The notes under the pieces: model-generated
What the model was told of the DNA's origin: nothing
Databases searched by the model: none
Seen by the model: the letters and a program-made list of their open reading frames with translations, nothing else
Shown here: positions 14,701 through 29,700 of the stretch, in pieces
Numbering within the stretch: the stretch's first letter is position 1
Layout of the letters: each line of letters opens with the position of its first letter
Assembly (NCBI GenBank): GCA_963971305.1
Contig: OZ020308.1
Span: 16,525,092 to 16,589,091, forward strand
Origin: Arcuatula senhousia
Taxonomy: Eukaryota; Mollusca; Bivalvia; Mytilida; Mytilidae
Length of the DNA: 64,000 nt
Reading direction: 5' to 3'
Position numbers and translations under genes: made by a program

Positions 14701-17700
14701 ACAAAAATAATCTCACATACGAAAATTTGTCATTCGAGTCCGAAAAATCTGGCCGAAAATACGGACAAATTTAATTGAATAAATACCAATATTTTTGAAA
14801 CAGACTATAGGTACCGAAAAGTACAAATATGATAGACTGGTGTTGGTTTTCCTAAAGATCCGTCTATATATTCGTCATTTTAAGTGAAAAGGTCACATTA
14901 TAATGGCTCATACTCGTTGAAGCAAACTGATTTTCAAGGGCGAATTTCGGCCGTTTATGTGAAAAAATGCTTTTTCTTTGAATTTAAATTTCCGAAAACT
15001 GGCTTTGAATAAAAAATCAAAATATTTTCAGTTGGAAACCCCATTAACCCCCCTAAAACCCTGACATGACTACAAATTTCTAAAAGTTAAAGATTTTTTA
15101 TCAAAAAAATATAAGGCTGGGTACCCCCTAAAATCGGCCTTTTTACGTTTATTTTGAAAAAGACTATAGAAATTTGAAATATCAATATTCAGAATGATAA
15201 AAATGTGCTAGATGTATGTTTTTCCTCTCAAATTTGAGAAAAAACGCTGTTTAAATGGTACATTTAGTGATATTTTTACTTTTTCTATTTTCGATATAGA
15301 GTGCAAAGTACCAAAGATTTTCCCATTGAAAACAATGCTTTCCTGTCAAAATTCATAATTTTCTGTATGTCTCAAAATAAAAATTTTGGGTTTTAATTTC
15401 TATTCAGCGGAAAGTAAAATATATATTGATATTTTTACCGGGTACGAAACTATATGGTCCCGTGGCTTTTACGGGACAAAAATTTATATTTTAGTATGTA
15501 CCTGAAAATTCATGTTTTTTTCTTTAGAAATTGCGGAAAAATAAAATGCGTTTTAACAATAATATTAACATGATTAAATCACGTTTCATATATGGAATAA
15601 AGACGTAACTCACTGTACAATATTTCTACCAAAAATCATTTTTCATTTATAACCACACGTAAAAAGCCATGTATTTACTCCTGTATTGTATCTTCCCTTC
15701 ACAGGCGATGACTTCACACACGTACCTATTTGGTACCTTGCTACCTATACTGTGCGCATGCGCAATCAGAATCCATCAACTCGTGGCCAAAAATTGCGCG
15801 GACATCTTTGGACCAGGAATAAGTAAACTCAATACCATTTCGATATGAAATAAATTCTACAGAATTTTTTTCCAGAGGCCACCCCCACCCCAAAAAAGCG
15901 AACTTTTCGATAACAAAAAATCGCATTTTTCGGTCTTTTGTCTGAGAAGTTTTAGGCATATAATCCTACTTTTAGTTTTATTCAACAGTCCAAGATATTG
16001 ATTTTACAAAAATAATCTCACATACGAAAATTTGTCATTCGAGTCCGAAAAATCTGGCCGAAAATACGGACAAATTTAATTGAATAAATACCAATATTTT
16101 TGAAACAGACTATAGGTACCGAAAAGTACAAATATGATAGACTGGTGTTGGTTTTCCTAAAGATCCGTCTATATATTCGTCATTTTAAGTGAAAAGGTCA
16201 CATTATAATGGCTCATACTCGTTGAAGCAAACTGATTTTCAAGGGCGAATTTCGGCCGTTTATGTGAAAAAATGCTTTTTCTTTGAATTTAAATTTCCGA
16301 AAACTGGCTTTGAATAAAAAATCAAAATATTTTCAGTTGGAAACCCCATTAACCCCCCTAAAACCCTGACATGACTACAAATTTCTAAAAGTTAAAGATT
16401 TTTTATCAAAAAAATATAAGGCTGGGTACCCCCTAAAATCGGCCTTTTTACGTTTATTTTGAAAAAGACTATAGAAATTTGAAATATCAATATTCAGAAT
16501 GATAAAAATGTGCTAGATGTATGTTTTTCCTCTCAAATTTGAGAAAAAACGCTGTTTAAATGGTACATTTAGTGATATTTTTACTTTTTCTATTTTCGAT
16601 ATAGAGTGCAAAGTACCAAAGATTTTCCCATTGAAAACAATGCTTTCCTGTCAAAATTCATAATTTTCTGTATGTCTCAAAATAAAAATTTTGGGTTTTA
16701 ATTTCTATTCAGCGGAAAGTAAAATATATATTGATATTTTTACCGGGTACGAAACTATATGGTCCCGTGGCTTTTACGGGACAAAAATTTATATTTTAGT
16801 ATGTACCTGAAAATTCATGTTTTTTTCTTTAGAAATTGCGGAAAAATAAAATGCGTTTTAACAATAATATTAACATGATTAAATCACGTTTCATATATGG
16901 AATAAAGACGTAACTCACTGTACAATATTTCTACCAAAAATCATTTTTCATTTATAACCACACGTAAAAAGCCATGTATTTACTCCTGTATTGTATCTTC
17001 CCTTCACAGGCGATGACTTCACACACGTACCTATTTGGTACCTTGCTACCTATACTGTGCGCATGCGCAATCAGAATCCATCAACTCGTGGCCAAAAATT
17101 GCGCGGACATCTTTGGACCAGGAATAAGTAAACTCAATACCATTTCGATATGAAATAAATTCTACAGAATTTTTTTCCAGAGGCCACCCCCACCCCAAAA
17201 AAGCGAACTTTTCGATAACAAAAAATCGCATTTTTCGGTCTTTTGTCTGAGAAGTTTTAGGCATATAATCCTACTTTTAGTTTTATTCAACAGTCCAAGA
17301 TATTGATTTTACAAAAATAATCTCACATACGAAAATTTGTCATTCGAGTCCGAAAAATCTGGCCGAAAATACGGACAAATTTAATTGAATAAATACCAAT
17401 ATTTTTGAAACAGACTATAGGTACCGAAAAGTACAAATATGATAGACTGGTGTTGGTTTTCCTAAAGATCCGTCTATATATTCGTCATTTTAAGTGAAAA
17501 GGTCACATTATAATGGCTCATACTCGTTGAAGCAAACTGATTTTCAAGGGCGAATTTCGGCCGTTTATGTGAAAAAATGCTTTTTCTTTGAATTTAAATT
17601 TCCGAAAACTGGCTTTGAATAAAAAATCAAAATATTTTCAGTTGGAAACCCCATTAACCCCCCTAAAACCCTGACATGACTACAAATTTCTAAAAGTTAA

Positions 17701-20700
17701 AGATTTTTTATCAAAAAAATATAAGGCTGGGTACCCCCTAAAATCGGCCTTTTTACGTTTATTTTGAAAAAGACTATAGAAATTTGAAATATCAATATTC
17801 AGAATGATAAAAATGTGCTAGATGTATGTTTTTCCTCTCAAATTTGAGAAAAAACGCTGTTTAAATGGTACATTTAGTGATATTTTTACTTTTTCTATTT
17901 TCGATATAGAGTGCAAAGTACCAAAGATTTTCCCATTGAAAACAATGCTTTCCTGTCAAAATTCATAATTTTCTGTATGTCTCAAAATAAAAATTTTGGG
18001 TTTTAATTTCTATTCAGCGGAAAGTAAAATATATATTGATATTTTTACCGGGTACGAAACTATATGGTCCCGTGGCTTTTACGGGACAAAAATTTATATT
18101 TTAGTATGTACCTGAAAATTCATGTTTTTTTCTTTAGAAATTGCGGAAAAATAAAATGCGTTTTAACAATAATATTAACATGATTAAATCACGTTTCATA
18201 TATGGAATAAAGACGTAACTCACTGTACAATATTTCTACCAAAAATCATTTTTCATTTATAACCACACGTAAAAAGCCATGTATTTACTCCTGTATTGTA
18301 TCTTCCCTTCACAGGCGATGACTTCACACACGTACCTATTTGGTACCTTGCTACCTATACTGTGCGCATGCGCAATCAGAATCCATCAACTCGTGGCCAA
18401 AAATTGCGCGGACATCTTTGGACCAGGAATAAGTAAACTCAATACCATTTCGATATGAAATAAATTCTACAGAATTTTTTTCCAGAGGCCACCCCCACCC
18501 CAAAAAAGCGAACTTTTCGATAACAAAAAATCGCATTTTTCGGTCTTTTGTCTGAGAAGTTTTAGGCATATAATCCTACTTTTAGTTTTATTCAACAGTC
18601 CAAGATATTGATTTTACAAAAATAATCTCACATACGAAAATTTGTCATTCGAGTCCGAAAAATCTGGCCGAAAATACGGACAAATTTAATTGAATAAATA
18701 CCAATATTTTTGAAACAGACTATAGGTACCGAAAAGTACAAATATGATAGACTGGTGTTGGTTTTCCTAAAGATCCGTCTATATATTCGTCATTTTAAGT
18801 GAAAAGGTCACATTATAATGGCTCATACTCGTTGAAGCAAACTGATTTTCAAGGGCGAATTTCGGCCGTTTATGTGAAAAAATGCTTTTTCTTTGAATTT
18901 AAATTTCCGAAAACTGGCTTTGAATAAAAAATCAAAATATTTTCAGTTGGAAACCCCATTAACCCCCCTAAAACCCTGACATGACTACAAATTTCTAAAA
19001 GTTAAAGATTTTTTATCAAAAAAATATAAGGCTGGGTACCCCCTAAAATCGGCCTTTTTACGTTTATTTTGAAAAAGACTATAGAAATTTGAAATATCAA
19101 TATTCAGAATGATAAAAATGTGCTAGATGTATGTTTTTCCTCTCAAATTTGAGAAAAAACGCTGTTTAAATGGTACATTTAGTGATATTTTTACTTTTTC
19201 TATTTTCGATATAGAGTGCAAAGTACCAAAGATTTTCCCATTGAAAACAATGCTTTCCTGTCAAAATTCATAATTTTCTGTATGTCTCAAAATAAAAATT
19301 TTGGGTTTTAATTTCTATTCAGCGGAAAGTAAAATATATATTGATATTTTTACCGGGTACGAAACTATATGGTCCCGTGGCTTTTACGGGACAAAAATTT
19401 ATATTTTAGTATGTACCTGAAAATTCATGTTTTTTTCTTTAGAAATTGCGGAAAAATAAAATGCGTTTTAACAATAATATTAACATGATTAAATCACGTT
19501 TCATATATGGAATAAAGACGTAACTCACTGTACAATATTTCTACCAAAAATCATTTTTCATTTATAACCACACGTAAAAAGCCATGTATTTACTCCTGTA
19601 TTGTATCTTCCCTTCACAGGCGATGACTTCACACACGTACCTATTTGGTACCTTGCTACCTATACTGTGCGCATGCGCAATCAGAATCCATCAACTCGTG
19701 GCCAAAAATTGCGCGGACATCTTTGGACCAGGAATAAGTAAACTCAATACCATTTCGATATGAAATAAATTCTACAGAATTTTTTTCCAGAGGCCACCCC
19801 CACCCCAAAAAAGCGAACTTTTCGATAACAAAAAATCGCATTTTTCGGTCTTTTGTCTGAGAAGTTTTAGGCATATAATCCTACTTTTAGTTTTATTCAA
19901 CAGTCCAAGATATTGATTTTACAAAAATAATCTCACATACGAAAATTTGTCATTCGAGTCCGAAAAATCTGGCCGAAAATACGGACAAATTTAATTGAAT
20001 AAATACCAATATTTTTGAAACAGACTATAGGTACCGAAAAGTACAAATATGATAGACTGGTGTTGGTTTTCCTAAAGATCCGTCTATATATTCGTCATTT
20101 TAAGTGAAAAGGTCACATTATAATGGCTCATACTCGTTGAAGCAAACTGATTTTCAAGGGCGAATTTCGGCCGTTTATGTGAAAAAATGCTTTTTCTTTG
20201 AATTTAAATTTCCGAAAACTGGCTTTGAATAAAAAATCAAAATATTTTCAGTTGGAAACCCCATTAACCCCCCTAAAACCCTGACATGACTACAAATTTC
20301 TAAAAGTTAAAGATTTTTTATCAAAAAAATATAAGGCTGGGTACCCCCTAAAATCGGCCTTTTTACGTTTATTTTGAAAAAGACTATAGAAATTTGAAAT
20401 ATCAATATTCAGAATGATAAAAATGTGCTAGATGTATGTTTTTCCTCTCAAATTTGAGAAAAAACGCTGTTTAAATGGTACATTTAGTGATATTTTTACT
20501 TTTTCTATTTTCGATATAGAGTGCAAAGTACCAAAGATTTTCCCATTGAAAACAATGCTTTCCTGTCAAAATTCATAATTTTCTGTATGTCTCAAAATAA
20601 AAATTTTGGGTTTTAATTTCTATTCAGCGGAAAGTAAAATATATATTGATATTTTTACCGGGTACGAAACTATATGGTCCCGTGGCTTTTACGGGACAAA

Positions 20701-23700
20701 AATTTATATTTTAGTATGTACCTGAAAATTCATGTTTTTTTCTTTAGAAATTGCGGAAAAATAAAATGCGTTTTAACAATAATATTAACATGATTAAATC
20801 ACGTTTCATATATGGAATAAAGACGTAACTCACTGTACAATATTTCTACCAAAAATCATTTTTCATTTATAACCACACGTAAAAAGCCATGTATTTACTC
20901 CTGTATTGTATCTTCCCTTCACAGGCGATGACTTCACACACGTACCTATTTGGTACCTTGCTACCTATACTGTGCGCATGCGCAATCAGAATCCATCAAC
21001 TCGTGGCCAAAAATTGCGCGGACATCTTTGGACCAGGAATAAGTAAACTCAATACCATTTCGATATGAAATAAATTCTACAGAATTTTTTTCCAGAGGCC
21101 ACCCCCACCCCAAAAAAGCGAACTTTTCGATAACAAAAAATCGCATTTTTCGGTCTTTTGTCTGAGAAGTTTTAGGCATATAATCCTACTTTTAGTTTTA
21201 TTCAACAGTCCAAGATATTGATTTTACAAAAATAATCTCACATACGAAAATTTGTCATTCGAGTCCGAAAAATCTGGCCGAAAATACGGACAAATTTAAT
21301 TGAATAAATACCAATATTTTTGAAACAGACTATAGGTACCGAAAAGTACAAATATGATAGACTGGTGTTGGTTTTCCTAAAGATCCGTCTATATATTCGT
21401 CATTTTAAGTGAAAAGGTCACATTATAATGGCTCATACTCGTTGAAGCAAACTGATTTTCAAGGGCGAATTTCGGCCGTTTATGTGAAAAAATGCTTTTT
21501 CTTTGAATTTAAATTTCCGAAAACTGGCTTTGAATAAAAAATCAAAATATTTTCAGTTGGAAACCCCATTAACCCCCCTAAAACCCTGACATGACTACAA
21601 ATTTCTAAAAGTTAAAGATTTTTTATCAAAAAAATATAAGGCTGGGTACCCCCTAAAATCGGCCTTTTTACGTTTATTTTGAAAAAGACTATAGAAATTT
21701 GAAATATCAATATTCAGAATGATAAAAATGTGCTAGATGTATGTTTTTCCTCTCAAATTTGAGAAAAAACGCTGTTTAAATGGTACATTTAGTGATATTT
21801 TTACTTTTTCTATTTTCGATATAGAGTGCAAAGTACCAAAGATTTTCCCATTGAAAACAATGCTTTCCTGTCAAAATTCATAATTTTCTGTATGTCTCAA
21901 AATAAAAATTTTGGGTTTTAATTTCTATTCAGCGGAAAGTAAAATATATATTGATATTTTTACCGGGTACGAAACTATATGGTCCCGTGGCTTTTACGGG
22001 ACAAAAATTTATATTTTAGTATGTACCTGAAAATTCATGTTTTTTTCTTTAGAAATTGCGGAAAAATAAAATGCGTTTTAACAATAATATTAACATGATT
22101 AAATCACGTTTCATATATGGAATAAAGACGTAACTCACTGTACAATATTTCTACCAAAAATCATTTTTCATTTATAACCACACGTAAAAAGCCATGTATT
22201 TACTCCTGTATTGTATCTTCCCTTCACAGGCGATGACTTCACACACGTACCTATTTGGTACCTTGCTACCTATACTGTGCGCATGCGCAATCAGAATCCA
22301 TCAACTCGTGGCCAAAAATTGCGCGGACATCTTTGGACCAGGAATAAGTAAACTCAATACCATTTCGATATGAAATAAATTCTACAGAATTTTTTTCCAG
22401 AGGCCACCCCCACCCCAAAAAAGCGAACTTTTCGATAACAAAAAATCGCATTTTTCGGTCTTTTGTCTGAGAAGTTTTAGGCATATAATCCTACTTTTAG
22501 TTTTATTCAACAGTCCAAGATATTGATTTTACAAAAATAATCTCACATACGAAAATTTGTCATTCGAGTCCGAAAAATCTGGCCGAAAATACGGACAAAT
22601 TTAATTGAATAAATACCAATATTTTTGAAACAGACTATAGGTACCGAAAAGTACAAATATGATAGACTGGTGTTGGTTTTCCTAAAGATCCGTCTATATA
22701 TTCGTCATTTTAAGTGAAAAGGTCACATTATAATGGCTCATACTCGTTGAAGCAAACTGATTTTCAAGGGCGAATTTCGGCCGTTTATGTGAAAAAATGC
22801 TTTTTCTTTGAATTTAAATTTCCGAAAACTGGCTTTGAATAAAAAATCAAAATATTTTCAGTTGGAAACCCCATTAACCCCCCTAAAACCCTGACATGAC
22901 TACAAATTTCTAAAAGTTAAAGATTTTTTATCAAAAAAATATAAGGCTGGGTACCCCCTAAAATCGGCCTTTTTACGTTTATTTTGAAAAAGACTATAGA
23001 AATTTGAAATATCAATATTCAGAATGATAAAAATGTGCTAGATGTATGTTTTTCCTCTCAAATTTGAGAAAAAACGCTGTTTAAATGGTACATTTAGTGA
23101 TATTTTTACTTTTTCTATTTTCGATATAGAGTGCAAAGTACCAAAGATTTTCCCATTGAAAACAATGCTTTCCTGTCAAAATTCATAATTTTCTGTATGT
23201 CTCAAAATAAAAATTTTGGGTTTTAATTTCTATTCAGCGGAAAGTAAAATATATATTGATATTTTTACCGGGTACGAAACTATATGGTCCCGTGGCTTTT
23301 ACGGGACAAAAATTTATATTTTAGTATGTACCTGAAAATTCATGTTTTTTTCTTTAGAAATTGCGGAAAAATAAAATGCGTTTTAACAATAATATTAACA
23401 TGATTAAATCACGTTTCATATATGGAATAAAGACGTAACTCACTGTACAATATTTCTACCAAAAATCATTTTTCATTTATAACCACACGTAAAAAGCCAT
23501 GTATTTACTCCTGTATTGTATCTTCCCTTCACAGGCGATGACTTCACACACGTACCTATTTGGTACCTTGCTACCTATACTGTGCGCATGCGCAATCAGA
23601 ATCCATCAACTCGTGGCCAAAAATTGCGCGGACATCTTTGGACCAGGAATAAGTAAACTCAATACCATTTCGATATGAAATAAATTCTACAGAATTTTTT

Positions 23701-26700
23701 TCCAGAGGCCACCCCCACCCCAAAAAAGCGAACTTTTCGATAACAAAAAATCGCATTTTTCGGTCTTTTGTCTGAGAAGTTTTAGGCATATAATCCTACT
23801 TTTAGTTTTATTCAACAGTCCAAGATATTGATTTTACAAAAATAATCTCACATACGAAAATTTGTCATTCGAGTCCGAAAAATCTGGCCGAAAATACGGA
23901 CAAATTTAATTGAATAAATACCAATATTTTTGAAACAGACTATAGGTACCGAAAAGTACAAATATGATAGACTGGTGTTGGTTTTCCTAAAGATCCGTCT
24001 ATATATTCGTCATTTTAAGTGAAAAGGTCACATTATAATGGCTCATACTCGTTGAAGCAAACTGATTTTCAAGGGCGAATTTCGGCCGTTTATGTGAAAA
24101 AATGCTTTTTCTTTGAATTTAAATTTCCGAAAACTGGCTTTGAATAAAAAATCAAAATATTTTCAGTTGGAAACCCCATTAACCCCCCTAAAACCCTGAC
24201 ATGACTACAAATTTCTAAAAGTTAAAGATTTTTTATCAAAAAAATATAAGGCTGGGTACCCCCTAAAATCGGCCTTTTTACGTTTATTTTGAAAAAGACT
24301 ATAGAAATTTGAAATATCAATATTCAGAATGATAAAAATGTGCTAGATGTATGTTTTTCCTCTCAAATTTGAGAAAAAACGCTGTTTAAATGGTACATTT
24401 AGTGATATTTTTACTTTTTCTATTTTCGATATAGAGTGCAAAGTACCAAAGATTTTCCCATTGAAAACAATGCTTTCCTGTCAAAATTCATAATTTTCTG
24501 TATGTCTCAAAATAAAAATTTTGGGTTTTAATTTCTATTCAGCGGAAAGTAAAATATATATTGATATTTTTACCGGGTACGAAACTATATGGTCCCGTGG
24601 CTTTTACGGGACAAAAATTTATATTTTAGTATGTACCTGAAAATTCATGTTTTTTTCTTTAGAAATTGCGGAAAAATAAAATGCGTTTTAACAATAATAT
24701 TAACATGATTAAATCACGTTTCATATATGGAATAAAGACGTAACTCACTGTACAATATTTCTACCAAAAATCATTTTTCATTTATAACCACACGTAAAAA
24801 GCCATGTATTTACTCCTGTATTGTATCTTCCCTTCACAGGCGATGACTTCACACACGTACCTATTTGGTACCTTGCTACCTATACTGTGCGCATGCGCAA
24901 TCAGAATCCATCAACTCGTGGCCAAAAATTGCGCGGACATCTTTGGACCAGGAATAAGTAAACTCAATACCATTTCGATATGAAATAAATTCTACAGAAT
25001 TTTTTTCCAGAGGCCACCCCCACCCCAAAAAAGCGAACTTTTCGATAACAAAAAATCGCATTTTTCGGTCTTTTGTCTGAGAAGTTTTAGGCATATAATC
25101 CTACTTTTAGTTTTATTCAACAGTCCAAGATATTGATTTTACAAAAATAATCTCACATACGAAAATTTGTCATTCGAGTCCGAAAAATCTGGCCGAAAAT
25201 ACGGACAAATTTAATTGAATAAATACCAATATTTTTGAAACAGACTATAGGTACCGAAAAGTACAAATATGATAGACTGGTGTTGGTTTTCCTAAAGATC
25301 CGTCTATATATTCGTCATTTTAAGTGAAAAGGTCACATTATAATGGCTCATACTCGTTGAAGCAAACTGATTTTCAAGGGCGAATTTCGGCCGTTTATGT
25401 GAAAAAATGCTTTTTCTTTGAATTTAAATTTCCGAAAACTGGCTTTGAATAAAAAATCAAAATATTTTCAGTTGGAAACCCCATTAACCCCCCTAAAACC
25501 CTGACATGACTACAAATTTCTAAAAGTTAAAGATTTTTTATCAAAAAAATATAAGGCTGGGTACCCCCTAAAATCGGCCTTTTTACGTTTATTTTGAAAA
25601 AGACTATAGAAATTTGAAATATCAATATTCAGAATGATAAAAATGTGCTAGATGTATGTTTTTCCTCTCAAATTTGAGAAAAAACGCTGTTTAAATGGTA
25701 CATTTAGTGATATTTTTACTTTTTCTATTTTCGATATAGAGTGCAAAGTACCAAAGATTTTCCCATTGAAAACAATGCTTTCCTGTCAAAATTCATAATT
25801 TTCTGTATGTCTCAAAATAAAAATTTTGGGTTTTAATTTCTATTCAGCGGAAAGTAAAATATATATTGATATTTTTACCGGGTACGAAACTATATGGTCC
25901 CGTGGCTTTTACGGGACAAAAATTTATATTTTAGTATGTACCTGAAAATTCATGTTTTTTTCTTTAGAAATTGCGGAAAAATAAAATGCGTTTTAACAAT
26001 AATATTAACATGATTAAATCACGTTTCATATATGGAATAAAGACGTAACTCACTGTACAATATTTCTACCAAAAATCATTTTTCATTTATAACCACACGT
26101 AAAAAGCCATGTATTTACTCCTGTATTGTATCTTCCCTTCACAGGCGATGACTTCACACACGTACCTATTTGGTACCTTGCTACCTATACTGTGCGCATG
26201 CGCAATCAGAATCCATCAACTCGTGGCCAAAAATTGCGCGGACATCTTTGGACCAGGAATAAGTAAACTCAATACCATTTCGATATGAAATAAATTCTAC
26301 AGAATTTTTTTCCAGAGGCCACCCCCACCCCAAAAAAGCGAACTTTTCGATAACAAAAAATCGCATTTTTCGGTCTTTTGTCTGAGAAGTTTTAGGCATA
26401 TAATCCTACTTTTAGTTTTATTCAACAGTCCAAGATATTGATTTTACAAAAATAATCTCACATACGAAAATTTGTCATTCGAGTCCGAAAAATCTGGCCG
26501 AAAATACGGACAAATTTAATTGAATAAATACCAATATTTTTGAAACAGACTATAGGTACCGAAAAGTACAAATATGATAGACTGGTGTTGGTTTTCCTAA
26601 AGATCCGTCTATATATTCGTCATTTTAAGTGAAAAGGTCACATTATAATGGCTCATACTCGTTGAAGCAAACTGATTTTCAAGGGCGAATTTCGGCCGTT

Positions 26701-29700
26701 TATGTGAAAAAATGCTTTTTCTTTGAATTTAAATTTCCGAAAACTGGCTTTGAATAAAAAATCAAAATATTTTCAGTTGGAAACCCCATTAACCCCCCTA
26801 AAACCCTGACATGACTACAAATTTCTAAAAGTTAAAGATTTTTTATCAAAAAAATATAAGGCTGGGTACCCCCTAAAATCGGCCTTTTTACGTTTATTTT
26901 GAAAAAGACTATAGAAATTTGAAATATCAATATTCAGAATGATAAAAATGTGCTAGATGTATGTTTTTCCTCTCAAATTTGAGAAAAAACGCTGTTTAAA
27001 TGGTACATTTAGTGATATTTTTACTTTTTCTATTTTCGATATAGAGTGCAAAGTACCAAAGATTTTCCCATTGAAAACAATGCTTTCCTGTCAAAATTCA
27101 TAATTTTCTGTATGTCTCAAAATAAAAATTTTGGGTTTTAATTTCTATTCAGCGGAAAGTAAAATATATATTGATATTTTTACCGGGTACGAAACTATAT
27201 GGTCCCGTGGCTTTTACGGGACAAAAATTTATATTTTAGTATGTACCTGAAAATTCATGTTTTTTTCTTTAGAAATTGCGGAAAAATAAAATGCGTTTTA
27301 ACAATAATATTAACATGATTAAATCACGTTTCATATATGGAATAAAGACGTAACTCACTGTACAATATTTCTACCAAAAATCATTTTTCATTTATAACCA
27401 CACGTAAAAAGCCATGTATTTACTCCTGTATTGTATCTTCCCTTCACAGGCGATGACTTCACACACGTACCTATTTGGTACCTTGCTACCTATACTGTGC
27501 GCATGCGCAATCAGAATCCATCAACTCGTGGCCAAAAATTGCGCGGACATCTTTGGACCAGGAATAAGTAAACTCAATACCATTTCGATATGAAATAAAT
27601 TCTACAGAATTTTTTTCCAGAGGCCACCCCCACCCCAAAAAAGCGAACTTTTCGATAACAAAAAATCGCATTTTTCGGTCTTTTGTCTGAGAAGTTTTAG
27701 GCATATAATCCTACTTTTAGTTTTATTCAACAGTCCAAGATATTGATTTTACAAAAATAATCTCACATACGAAAATTTGTCATTCGAGTCCGAAAAATCT
27801 GGCCGAAAATACGGACAAATTTAATTGAATAAATACCAATATTTTTGAAACAGACTATAGGTACCGAAAAGTACAAATATGATAGACTGGTGTTGGTTTT
27901 CCTAAAGATCCGTCTATATATTCGTCATTTTAAGTGAAAAGGTCACATTATAATGGCTCATACTCGTTGAAGCAAACTGATTTTCAAGGGCGAATTTCGG
28001 CCGTTTATGTGAAAAAATGCTTTTTCTTTGAATTTAAATTTCCGAAAACTGGCTTTGAATAAAAAATCAAAATATTTTCAGTTGGAAACCCCATTAACCC
28101 CCCTAAAACCCTGACATGACTACAAATTTCTAAAAGTTAAAGATTTTTTATCAAAAAAATATAAGGCTGGGTACCCCCTAAAATCGGCCTTTTTACGTTT
28201 ATTTTGAAAAAGACTATAGAAATTTGAAATATCAATATTCAGAATGATAAAAATGTGCTAGATGTATGTTTTTCCTCTCAAATTTGAGAAAAAACGCTGT
28301 TTAAATGGTACATTTAGTGATATTTTTACTTTTTCTATTTTCGATATAGAGTGCAAAGTACCAAAGATTTTCCCATTGAAAACAATGCTTTCCTGTCAAA
28401 ATTCATAATTTTCTGTATGTCTCAAAATAAAAATTTTGGGTTTTAATTTCTATTCAGCGGAAAGTAAAATATATATTGATATTTTTACCGGGTACGAAAC
28501 TATATGGTCCCGTGGCTTTTACGGGACAAAAATTTATATTTTAGTATGTACCTGAAAATTCATGTTTTTTTCTTTAGAAATTGCGGAAAAATAAAATGCG
28601 TTTTAACAATAATATTAACATGATTAAATCACGTTTCATATATGGAATAAAGACGTAACTCACTGTACAATATTTCTACCAAAAATCATTTTTCATTTAT
28701 AACCACACGTAAAAAGCCATGTATTTACTCCTGTATTGTATCTTCCCTTCACAGGCGATGACTTCACACACGTACCTATTTGGTACCTTGCTACCTATAC
28801 TGTGCGCATGCGCAATCAGAATCCATCAACTCGTGGCCAAAAATTGCGCGGACATCTTTGGACCAGGAATAAGTAAACTCAATACCATTTCGATATGAAA
28901 TAAATTCTACAGAATTTTTTTCCAGAGGCCACCCCCACCCCAAAAAAGCGAACTTTTCGATAACAAAAAATCGCATTTTTCGGTCTTTTGTCTGAGAAGT
29001 TTTAGGCATATAATCCTACTTTTAGTTTTATTCAACAGTCCAAGATATTGATTTTACAAAAATAATCTCACATACGAAAATTTGTCATTCGAGTCCGAAA
29101 AATCTGGCCGAAAATACGGACAAATTTAATTGAATAAATACCAATATTTTTGAAACAGACTATAGGTACCGAAAAGTACAAATATGATAGACTGGTGTTG
29201 GTTTTCCTAAAGATCCGTCTATATATTCGTCATTTTAAGTGAAAAGGTCACATTATAATGGCTCATACTCGTTGAAGCAAACTGATTTTCAAGGGCGAAT
29301 TTCGGCCGTTTATGTGAAAAAATGCTTTTTCTTTGAATTTAAATTTCCGAAAACTGGCTTTGAATAAAAAATCAAAATATTTTCAGTTGGAAACCCCATT
29401 AACCCCCCTAAAACCCTGACATGACTACAAATTTCTAAAAGTTAAAGATTTTTTATCAAAAAAATATAAGGCTGGGTACCCCCTAAAATCGGCCTTTTTA
29501 CGTTTATTTTGAAAAAGACTATAGAAATTTGAAATATCAATATTCAGAATGATAAAAATGTGCTAGATGTATGTTTTTCCTCTCAAATTTGAGAAAAAAC
29601 GCTGTTTAAATGGTACATTTAGTGATATTTTTACTTTTTCTATTTTCGATATAGAGTGCAAAGTACCAAAGATTTTCCCATTGAAAACAATGCTTTCCTG